Origin: Bedellia somnulentella
Lineage: Eukaryota > Arthropoda > Insecta > Lepidoptera > Bedelliidae
DNA: 64,000 bases
Reading direction: 5' to 3'
Assembly (NCBI GenBank): GCA_963576735.1
Contig: OY755173.1
Coordinates: forward strand, 14,726,873-14,790,872
Part shown: positions 36,101 through 48,100 of the stretch, piece by piece
Numbering within the stretch: position 1 is the first letter of the stretch
Layout: each line of letters begins with the position of its first letter
Program-made: the position numbers and the translations under genes
Notes under the pieces: model-generated
Seen by the model: the letters and a program-made list of their open reading frames with translations, nothing else
Databases searched by the model: none
What the model was told of the DNA's origin: nothing

Positions 36101-39100
36101 AGTTATTTATAAATAAGTTAAGTTTTTAGGTTACTTTTACAATTAGAATTAGATTAACAAAATTGTAGTTCACTTAATTCCAGTTCATGAAGGCATACTG
36201 TGTCTACTCTTAGTAGGATTTCATTTATATCTGTTCACTAACGCAAAACATTTCACGAATTTGTGATCTCAGATTAAATTATTATAATATAACACTAAAC
36301 AAACCTATGATTTTCGATATTTTATTGATAAACTGCAAGAACTAATGTCTGTAAAATAACATATATTTCATGATTTCCGCTGATATATTTCATGATTCTG
36401 TGACCTCAGTCAAAAAAATAGTTTTAGATTCATAAATAAGTTATTTATAAATAAGTTAAGTTTTTAGGTTACTTTTACAATTAGAATTAGATTAACAAAA
36501 TTGTAGTTCACTTAATTCCAGTTCATGAAGGCATACTGTGTCTACTCTTAGTAGGATTTCATTTATATCTGTTCACTAACGCAAAACATTTCACGAATTT
36601 GTGATCTCAGATTAAATTATTATAATATAACACTAAACAAACCTATGATTTTCGATATTTTATTGATAAACTGCAAGAACTAATGTCTGTAAAATAACAT
36701 ATATTTCATGATTTCCGCTGATATATTTCATGATTCTGTGACCTCAGTCAAAAAAATAGTTTTAGATTCATAAATAAGTTATTTATAAATAAGTTAAGTT
36801 TTTAGGTTACTTTTACAATTAGAATTAGATTAACAAAATTGTAGTTCACTTAATTCCAGTTCATGAAGGCATACTGTGTCTACTCTTAGTAGGATTATCA
36901 TTTTCTTTATTCTTAAGTTATAATATAATCCAGTTTGTAGACCAAATAAAAAAAAAACATTAAAGGTCAAATACAGTTACAGTTTTTTGGTAAAGTACAG
37001 GTCAGCATAGCTTTATTTGATTGAATTTTAAGAAAATATTGTTAAAAACCTAGTGTCTCAAAATGGTTTTATAATCAGCATTACTTTAATAAAACTTTGC
37101 ATTCTGAATTTCCGGTCAGACAGCGAGAGGAGCGTTAGCTAGCAAATTTATAAAAGTGAAACATGCAGCTATGCAGCTTCTCGCTCGCTCCCTCTCACGC
37201 GACAGGCTGCACCGTTGAGAGAGCGACGCTAAAATACAAAGCACGAATCACGCGCCAAGTCTCGGCCGCGCAAAGTAGCGTTTCGTTGGCAGTACAGTAG
37301 CTTCGTGGCAACGGCCGCGGGGAGACGCTGTCCAGTTTCGCGAGCTAAATCGCGAGAGTGCGTTCTGCGTGCCGTGTTGTAACTATAGCTGCATTTGCGT
37401 GTTTATTAAGCGCAAGCTATTCGTTGCGAGCAAACCCCGCGCTTTGTTTTTCAGCTTTACGTTATATTAACCTCCACTAATTGCCACTAACTTGTAAATG
37501 TATGACCAACATGTATGAATTAACCAATCAGAGTGTGGGGACAATTTATTTTGGCGATTCGTTTTTTGTACCAAACTACATTTGGTTTCCGCTTTATCTA
37601 GTTATATCCAGTATAGTTCTTGGCCAGAGCTGAAAATCGAAGCTATCTGCTTGATGCGGATACAACGAGCTCTGGACCATTTTGTCTTTTATAATTTTTT
37701 ATTGTTTATTTCATGTCATGTGTTGAAGAAAGACAAATAAATGCTTTTATTATTATTATCTCGGAAAACATTTTAGTTTCTCGCCTCTCCCATGGCCGAA
37801 AATGAAAATAAAGAATTTTAAATGGGAGAGGCGGTACTCCCTGACAAGAGCACAGTCGGTCGGGGTCAGGGAGTCGGACGATGGGAGCCGTATCAAGCAG
37901 CAACGCTTTCTGCATTTGTGCTGGAACCGACACGCCACAGAAATCCAACCGCCCTTAAGTTGGTCGCGAGGCTGGTTGGAATTAACCCGTTCGCGGACAA
38001 AACAATTGGGATTATTTCTGTCGAAGTCACACCCCAAGTGTCGGTGATATCGCTAGCCAGATCGAGATATTTCCGACGCTTCTCGGTTTCGGCTTTCACG
38101 AGACCCTCGTCATGAGGGATAGTGACATTCACTAGAAATACCCTCGACTGCGATTATTATTATTATATCCAGTTTATGTACCCCACGTACCGGTTTGAGG
38201 TCCTCCAGCCGACAACTGGCGAGCACGGCGCCGCCCACCCGCTGGCGCTCCAGTCCCGCCGCCGCCGCCGTGCCGCCCGCGCCCAGCGCCTCCGACACCA
38301 CGCCGCACACGCGGGACACGCTCAGAGTGGACAGGCGGATGCTGGATACGTCGCTCTGGGAATAAGTTTGTGTTGTACTGACGATACGTGAAAATTTTTG
38401 AATATGTAAATAAAAAAAATGTGAGTATAAGAAGTTTGAGAGTGGAGAGACGGATGCTGGATACGTCGTTCTAGGAAATATAATATGTTGTACTGACGAT
38501 ACATAAAAACTTTTGAATATGTGAAAAAATATGTGTTTAAGGAGTTTCTGTTGCATATGCTCTCTACAAAAAGTAAATAATTTTTTTATGTATGAGGTTC
38601 ATAAAATGTTAAAACACATTTTACATACATACATATGCTCACGGCTGTAAATCCTTAGAAGGGGTAGCCAGAGCTAGGGAACTAGAAGTTCCTCAGCCAC
38701 TTTTGGAAAGTTGAGTGGGGAGAAGATGGTAAAATAAAGGTTGTTGGTGATGTGTCTCCAACCTCATCGCCCAAAAATCCCTTAATAGCCCTGTTCGCGC
38801 CAAACATGTACTCGCGGCTTTGGCATATTTTATTTAGTCTGCGATTGGTAGATTTGATTTTGATTGCCAGTTAAGTTGAGATAAAAATAACTCTCTTGCT
38901 TTTTGGATTTTTGAATTGAATTGGCGTATTGAAAATTGTAATTGATTTGTATAATTTTGAGTATTGTGATACAAATAGAAGCAGTATATATTTGACTAGC
39001 TGACCCCACAGACTTCGTACTGTCAAAAGTGTAGACTTTCACGTCGACAAACTGAAATATTTAACTGACCTGTTGAGGGTCTCTGTCATGCGATGAGAAA

Positions 39101-42100
39101 AAAGGTGTTTTTCATAGTGTCCTCACAATTTTTTCACTTTATATATTTTAAGTTTATAAGTATAGTAGTTTCGGCTGAGCATTGATTCTTAGTCAGTCTA
39201 TTTAACCATTTTTTAAGAAAATTTATTGATCTCTTAATTTTTCTTAGGGCCAGTTTTTTGATCCGTGGTTAACTCAACAATTTGTTAAATATCGTAACTA
39301 TTAGTTAAATGTCAGCAAAATACATTTTTTGACCCGTGGTTAGAGTAACTAATGGTCAAATATCGAACCATTAGTTAAAAAAGTTAACTACTCAAGATTG
39401 GAGGGTTAAACAAGATGGCCGCTGGTTATTTGTATAATAGCAGCTGTTTGTCAGACATTTGAGATGAATTTGAACATAGTTACAGATCCACAAACTTTTC
39501 TTGGCCGGTAAAGGCGTCGCTGTCATCGATATTAGTATTGCCAGTGAATAAAATAACCATTATAAGAGGAATAATTTTAAATCATACAGACTAATTTTAT
39601 ATACGTAGGTCACCCTATAAGTTTTATTTAGTTGAGAGTTAACAGACAATGACAGGCTGAAATTTCAAAACGAAGACAGTAGTACCAGTAGTGGCCGTCG
39701 GCCAAGAAAAGTTTGTGGATCTGTAGATACTTTGATGTCGAAAGTTCGTCAGAAGAAGAAGACAATGATATTATATTACAATGTGTGTTGATGAGAAGGT
39801 TAAAAATATTTAGGCCACGCCATCCGCCGTTAGAAACCTGGGATGATGTAGATTTTTGTCATCGTTACCGCCTATCGAAGGAAGCAGTACTCTGCATTGT
39901 TACTGAAATTGGGAATGATCCTAAAACGCACACTCTCAGTTACATACATACATACATATACTCACGGCTATAAATCCCTTGATTTATCATCTTGCATTTC
40001 AGATACTTTGTATATGCTATCTTATACATCACTGGTCATTGTTCATTGCACAGGCAACAAATTGACCAATTGTTAAGTTTGACTATAGTTAAAAAAGATA
40101 TCAAAAATGGATTTACGATTTAACTACTGGTTAGTCATTTAACTATAGTCAATGTAACAAATGGTTATATTTTTAACTACGGATCAAAAAACTGGCCCTT
40201 AGATAAAAAGTGTCCTATTGTGTTAATTAGATCATTATCTGGCATCCTGTAAATTTTATTTTAAATGCGTTCTGTGAATTAGTCTTCATTTAGCTACAAA
40301 CACACAAACATCTAAACTTTCTCATTTATAATATTAATAGGATTAGGCTTAAACATAAGCTTCTCGCGCAGGTGACCTCTCTCGCCGGCCAGCGCAGCGT
40401 CTTGTCTTGCGCTTCATGCACGCGTGTAAATTTTGTTACGGAATAATTTTAAAATTGTATTATCTTCTAAGATGTTTATTTAAATTAAGTGATGTCAAGG
40501 ACAATTTAGTTCTCAATTAAATACTCTCAATCAACAGCATATTTATTTGGATAAAGATTAATATTATGTTGATAAAACATTATGGCAATTATGCATTAAA
40601 TTCGACCAAATTTATTCACCATAAAAATGGTTATTGTAAGTGAAAATTAAAAGTTAGACATATACTGTCGCGGGCATTTTTTTAGATCATTTAAAGAGAA
40701 ATAATTCTTTAATACATTTTTATTGGGTAACTTAAACCGTTTACGCAGCGCACACAACGGAAGCCTTAGTATGAATAATTATCCCCGTTTTTGCAACATT
40801 ATTCGCTGATAGTTTGCTCCTGTTGGTCGCAGCGTGATTATATATAGCCTAAAACCTTCCTCAATAAATGGACTATCCAACACAAAAAGAATTTTTCAAT
40901 TTTATTAAGTAGTTCCTGAGATCCTAGCGTTCAAACAAACAAACTCTTCAGCTTTATAATATTAGTATAGATTGTTTTATACTGTGATTCGGTGAAATTG
41001 TGGACGATAGCAAAGTGATAACTCTATATATGATAGTATAATAGTGATAGATCGCACTGGAAACAAAAACCTTTGATGTGCTTTGAGAGCATTGGACCCG
41101 ACAAACAGCTGTCGAAGATATTAGTAAAATACGAAAGAAAACAGAGAAAGGATTCTCTAGAAACGATATCCCTTGGCCAGGGAATCGTATTGTTGATCAA
41201 GACTGAATGCATTCAGATCTCCACAAAATATTGAAAATAGCCAGCAAACCACTTGGAAGAACTAAGGACTGAACAACTCACCTTCCAACTGCAGGTGAGT
41301 CCCCTTGGTTATATTATTTTAATTACAATGTTCTAAATGAACATTGTTGGTAGCAGAGAAAACACGAACAAGCCCCAATACCGTTAGTCGCCTCTTACGT
41401 ACACCCACCGGAAGAAATGGGGTAGTGCTATTCTAAGCCGACACTACACATAAAATACACTATACATAAAAAACATATTTTTGAATTTTGCTTTTTTTGT
41501 AATGGTCCGGTTACGGCCCCGATTTCCAAACCTTTTGAGCCAAACAAGCAAACCTAGGTCACGCGTATCGAGTAAATTAGATAAACAACGCTGTCGCCGG
41601 AATAAGAAAATCACCTATTTTACTGTCAGGGCCGCGTAGCTTTTTACTACTAATAAATAAAAGATAAATAAAGGAGAGAAAAAAAAGCTTTTTACTAACT
41701 AACTGGTTCATGAATACAATACGTGTGACCTTATTTGAACTGCTTGTAGCAGTTGGGCTATTTCTGAACTCTTACAAAATCTGATTGAATATTGTTGTTA
41801 CGACTTAAATCCCATTAATATTATAATGTGAAAGTTCATCAAGTACGTAATGTATATAAATGAAATTTGGCAGAATGCAAGATAATGACCCGAATTGTGA
41901 CATAGGATACGGTTCGTCCCAGAAAAGTTTGACCAATAAAATATTTACGGCTGATTGAACTAAGAGTTCCGGAAAAACCGCCTAAAATTTTGTCATAAGC
42001 AAATTTGACAGTACAAAGTCTGTCGGGCCGGGGTATATGTTAGAGTTAACATAAATTTCCTGTTTAACTGAGTCGCGCTTTTTCTATCTATCGCAATCGT

Positions 42101-45100
42101 TTAGTAATTCAGGGGCGAAATTAGCTATCATTGAAAGATGAAGTACTTTTTCATACATTTCACAAATCAGTATCAAGAATTCCAAAGTTGTAAATTTTAT
42201 CAATTGAAGGCAAAATTTATGTTTGACTATTTTCACAGTAAGCATCATGTATCATTTCATAAGACCTAATAGAAATCACACTGTGCCGTATCTATTTTTA
42301 CGACACATTCATTAGATAAAAGTTAAATATAAACCAATCATAATCATAATCCTTCATTCGTTGTAAATGCGGGTTACAAGGTTGTTTCATCGTATTATTA
42401 ATGGTGCCATACACATTTTGCTCTTCTGAGCTTACAACATCAGTCTTTACATTTTTTAATATTGGAATATGTTTTTAAATTAAAATAGGTAAAAAAAAAT
42501 AATTAAACATTCTACAAAAACCAATACATCCTACAAAAGTACAACATATAGAATACATAACAAGATAAAATCATTTAATACAGATCACGTTTAGGGTTAG
42601 TATATAAGCTAGGCATTTTATTAAATAAATCAGACTTGTAACTGAGCGTAGATCAAGCCTTTTACTACTCTCCCGAAGGATTGCCAAATGACGGCAAACA
42701 CAACCCAACCATCATTAAAAAAATGTATCCTTACCAATGTTGGGAAAGTAGCTCTGATCACTTTCAGAGGGTTACTCTGTTGCGGGGGCGGTTGGTATTG
42801 CATAGGCGGCTGGTATTGAGCTGACGGGACCGACTGAGAAATGAACCCGGAACCGTTGTTGGTCCAACCGACCCATACTGGCGGCGACACCTGGTTTGGT
42901 TGCATTGTAGAATTGATAGATGATTGACGCTGAAATTACGCAAAATTGTAAAATACTAGTTTGGTAGGAAAACAAATTTATTTGATTTTATTATTTTCTA
43001 TTGTTTAGCCTAGACTGTTAATATTACAATAGTCATAAAGGTACCAAAAATAACATGGTTTACCATACTTTCCTCTCTCTCAAAATCCATGGTAGAAGTT
43101 TTGTACACATTCTCCTTCACTTCCTTTCTTTCAGGAGACGCACAACAATCTTCACCGTCTCATGCAATCATTTATTTATTTATTTAACTTAAAAACACTC
43201 ATGCGATTACTTTTACTTACCAACTAATTATACTATTTAGAACTAATAATAACATTGTGTTGACATCTAATCAATACATTTTTAAAATAACATAAATATC
43301 TGTGTGATATATGCTGTGTAGTGCCGGCTTAGAATTCCGGTGGGTGTACGTATGAGGCGACTAACCGGATTGGGCTTTCTGAAGGGAACATTGGGCGATG
43401 CGGTTGGAGACCCATCACCAACAACCTTTATTTTACCATCTTTTCACTACTCAACTTTCCAAAAGTGGCTGAGAAATTTCTAATTCCTTAGCTCTTTTCC
43501 TTCTAGGGATTTAAAGCCGTGAGTATATGTATGTATGTATGTATCTATGTGATGTATTAGTGAATTCTTTCAGTATGCACGAAAATATATCCACTTCCTC
43601 GGCGATAAATATGAGTAAAATGTTAAATCAATGTGGATGTTAAATAGAAATCCTCACCTGTTTCCGATGGAAGAGTTTAGTTTGCGGTGTGCGAGCGTTC
43701 AGTGGAGTTCCCCAAGGAACAAAACCAGCCGGTTGACCATTAGGTTCTTCCTCTACGCCTGACTGCAGTAATTCTTCTGTTAATGAAATAATATAAATCT
43801 TAGTTAAAGTGATAAGTGTGAAAACAAAAAAAAAACAAAATGTATTTGGATTAGTATTTAAGAGATTCTGTACTGCTAATCCACTTCGATTTATTCGCAT
43901 CTTCCTAACAGTTATTAATTAAATCATATGATTATTTTGGTCCACTCAAATGAGAAACATTAAAGGACAAATTTAATTAAATCCTGGCTTATTTTCTTAG
44001 AAAACGAAAAACGAAAATATTACCATCATCTAATATCTTCTAATAAAAAAAATGTCAAACTTCTGTAACTTCATGTCCAAAATGATGGCTGTCCGAATTC
44101 TATGTTATAAAAAACAGGTCTAAGTTAGCTTTAAAATAGTAAGAAAATGCTTTAATTCATAATTCATTTCATTAATAATTTTAACTGAAAATGTTTTGCC
44201 TGAATTTAAGTTTACGCGTAAAGTTTTTCTTTGATCAAAAACCAGATTTCTCTCTAGAAAATTTTGAAACCCAAAATTTTTGGCAACCATTGTTTTAATT
44301 GACCAACAGCGTCAATAATATGCATATCAATACTGAAACCACAAAATCGTTGCATTAACTCATCTTCCACTTTTAAATACCTTTTATAACTTTTTTGATA
44401 TAAGGATCCAAGTTAATGGTGAAGGGCAGGAATATCTTGAGGTCAGCAGCCGTGAGGGTAGACCGATGGAAGCTGAGGAAAACTTCCAACTTGCGCTCGT
44501 CTCGGTCCAGCTCCATGAGGGAACCCGCTTCACGGAGACCTCCCATTAGGGGTCTTACTCTGAAATTAATACAAATGGTTGGCGAAATCGATTTTTAGTA
44601 TAGCATGACTAAGTAGTAATATACGTAAATCCAACCGCAAGAACTTGTCACATAATATACATACATGCACATAAGTATACTCACGCCATTAGTACTTATT
44701 TGGATAGGCAGATTTTACTGATCACACCTTTGTCCTGGCAAACATTTCGGGCTTCATTTACAATCATTAATTGTAACATTCATGACATCAACAAATCTTT
44801 AATTCTTACTTCTCAAAAAGATGTTTCAGTGAGGTGGAATCGTCGATATGCTCCTCGTAGGTCTCGTGGTGGTAGATGATCCAGGAGGTGCAGAACACTG
44901 CTCCATCAGGACAATATTTTAATAAAGCACAATTAAATAATAAAACACAAATATCAACAAACAAGTATTACTTCTCAAAGAGGTGTTTCAGCGAGGTGGA
45001 ATCGTCGATATGCTCCTCGTAGGTCTCGTGGTGGTAGATGATCCAGGAGGTGCGGAACGGCCACTGCTCCGTCAGGTTCACCCAGGATGCCAGCTGGTAC

Positions 45101-48100
45101 CAGTTGAACTCGATTTGGAACGCTTTCATCAGTCGACCTGTGGGGGAAAAAGTAGTTTTATAGTTCGTATTTTATTAGAACTTTACGGGGTGTATTAAAA
45201 ACATATGGGCGTGGAAGTTTTTTTTTATAAGCAGGGCAGTTGCCAGCAAAACTAGTTCTTATTACTTGGACATAAGGACGTGACAGCTGTCAATGTGTAG
45301 AAACAATGGCTTTCGGAGCATACATACCAGTGACATACAGTACGTTCATCAACCGCCGCATACTCCTCGGATTGACATCACTAAAGTAATCATCAGTGAG
45401 CAAGACCCGTCCAAGGTCGGCGGCGCCGGTGGCGGGCGCGCCTGCGCGGTGCAGCCCGGATGCGACGGACGACGCGACCGAGTCCGACGGACGGAGCCGA
45501 CGGACTCGTGCCGTCTCTTTCGTCGGCGGTTTTATGCGCTCTTGGCTGGACATCACTTCGGATGCGGAGGATAGGCGGCGAGCGGATACCTGGGATAAGG
45601 AGTTTCATGAATTCAAAGTTCATACATTAATAGAACACTGGTTTAAGTCCGGCTAGTAGGACCAAAATGGGTTTTGGTTGCATCAATAATATAATTGGTA
45701 TCATGGTAAAAAGAAATATCTCGACGAATTGATAACCTCCTACTATTTTGAAGTCGGTTAAAAATAAACTATTCACGGATTTATATGAAGAGTACTCGAT
45801 ACAGTCCTAACATAAATGAATAAAAAACTAAACAAAATAAGTCTTAATTTAATACTAATAAGTAAAATGCTGAATAGGCGGAATGTAAGAATTACGTTGA
45901 TTGCAACGTATTAAACTGTTGCAATGTCTTGCATTAGCTTTGCGTCCGACAAAGTAACGTACCATAATCGCATCATTATTTTATCATGAAAATCTAGAAT
46001 AGCGGCTGACTTAAATTAGCACAAAACTCGGCTACTCACAGATCTCTGCAAAGACGTAGACAGGTCTTCAGCATTCAGCTGCTGGTGTCTCCTAGCTGCG
46101 GCTTGCTGAGCCACTTTCACCCTTCTTAACGCCGAATTCTGCAGATAGAACGGCAGTTGCACCATATTTCGAAGGTAGTCCCAGCCTCCTATGTTGCTCT
46201 CGGAGAAGGCTCGACGGCTGTTCACCTCCACTGCCTATGGTACATGCCAGTCAATGCGCTACTTTGTTATTGGGACTTGGAGGTTATTGCTGAGGACTGG
46301 TTTATTTATGAATATTTTTATCACATAAATTCATATATTTTTGTTTGAATATTTTTAATACATTTACTCTTATATTTTTTGTTATTTTAAAAATATTGTT
46401 AATAGTAAGACATTTATTAGAGGAATAGGATAGATCTCACGACACACATGCATAAAACGGTGCATTCGCACAATAAATTATATAGCTTTTCTGAACAATA
46501 GAGTAACAGCTGCTCAAACAAAAAACCACAAATAAAATCTAAGGGTCAGGTTTGAAATAAAATAATAACATCAAAACCACTTGTAAAACACTTATGACAA
46601 CATCTCACAACCATGCAGTAGAAGAATAAGGATTAGTTATTACAGAACTCCAAAAAGCATTATACACTTTGTATTGACCATGCAAAAAACATAGACAACA
46701 TCTAGAAAGGTAGGTCACATAATACATCTACGGGTTTTCCATCAAAACACATTAACTAACCTCCATCCAAGCAACCTGCGTACACACAGTTGTTATTGAA
46801 AGAACGTTTTGAAAAGTAGGACATGGCAGTGAAATTCATAATAATATTTAGAAAAAAGGATAGGAAAGAGTGAAAGACACAACACATCAATAGAAGAGCT
46901 CAATTATGGTAGTTGAAAATTAAAATAAATAATTTAAATAAAGTCAAGCGGATGGGTCATTCAATTGAAATTATTGATTAAAACCAGTAGTCTTACTAAA
47001 CTTTTAATAACGTAGGTCTCTTTTTATTTAGGTCTTATTCATTACCATTATATTTACAGGTAAATTACCTAGCTCAGAAACAGGAAAAAATTATATTCTT
47101 GTACTTTAAATAACAAACGAGGTTAAGACGAATTTTATGTACTTTTGAAAACTGAATGAATATATTTTTTATTATTATTTATTTGCTATCTAACCTAAAC
47201 ATTTAATCCAGTACATTATTTTACTCAATGTCCCTCTTTCTAATGAAATCATCAAAAACTTGGTGAGAATATATACTTTTTTATATTAAAAACAGCGGTG
47301 AAAGTTATTTATACAGTAAACATTTCTAATAAATATTATTTTAGACGTAATGGATAATATGCTGATAAAAGATCACCAAGATGGTCACAGAAAAAATATT
47401 CGTAAATTTCCAATTGACTGTTCATAACTCCCATCATTACTTTTTTCCACATTTTTCGCTTGCCGGATAGCTGGCGTCAGATCGGATGGGGCGCAGTATC
47501 TGACCATATTTTTTAGCTTTCACTCATACTGGCTACAACTGTTTTTCATAAGTTTTAAATCCAAAAATACGACAACTCAACGTCAATTAAATTAAATTTA
47601 CCATTGCTTGCTTGTTTTAAGAGAAAAAGACAACAATAAAGTACCACAATTCATCCTATAAGTCCATAACCGATACGTGTGAAAACGCATTAACTTCTCA
47701 GTGACTTCGCGAACAAAAGTCCCTCACCTTACTAATAATATGGGGATCAATAGCCAACAGCAGTATGAAGGGGCTGCCGGGGTCCGAGCACAGCGCGTGC
47801 ACCGCGTTCAGCAGCGCCAGCACCTTCTCTTGCTCGCAGCTGTCGAGAGCATCTACCACTACCACCAGCCGGGTTTGTTGGCTGTGAACGCGTCTAGGCA
47901 GGACACCTGGCGTGAACGTGGAAAGTGTCACTAATTGTTTATATACAGGAACAAAAGCGGGTTAACTAGTTAAAAAAGGCTAAATGTAGCAAAAGTGGGT
48001 AGTAAGCGGGTTGTTAGGAAGATCATTTTGAATAACTTTTATTATTTGACCACTTTGAAATTTTTATTTCAGATCTTCGAACACATCAGTTTAGTCACAA

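Larger units (their letters stand above)
39247..40198 (+). mobile_element. PIF/Harbinger deletion derivative
   Basis: 952 bp with TIRs GGGCCAGTTTTTTGATCCGT at both ends and a TTA target duplication (39244-39246, 40199-40201), both diagnostic for PIF/Harbinger. It keeps only the first part of a transposase frame (39724 to about 39930; acidic EEEDND stretch, then [15 protein letters not shown]), so it is non-autonomous. A mariner-type MITE sits within the first codons of that frame. A SINE fragment (about 39943-39985) ends it. Confidence 0.85.
38996..40971 (-). mobile_element. Helitron-like composite interrupted by a Harbinger element
   Basis: The minus strand ends CTAG at 38999-38996, followed by T. 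Two Helitron-like 5' ends are visible: TCCTATTAATATTATAAAT at 40342 and TCTATACTAATATTATAAAG at 40971, each preceded by A. So one element spans 38996-40342 (interrupted by the Harbinger at 39247-40198), and the 5' part of a second spans about 40343-40971. The second matches the copy in AVL9 intron 2. No Rep/helicase is encoded. Confidence 0.65.

Noticed and set aside
35905..36896. CRISPR-like regular repeats
   Set aside because: Eukaryotic context, 338-bp units without spacers: a plain tandem repeat.
37756..38132. Multiple overlapping frames suggesting a small gene
   Set aside because: The minus-strand frames are pieces of a frameshifted LINE C-terminus.
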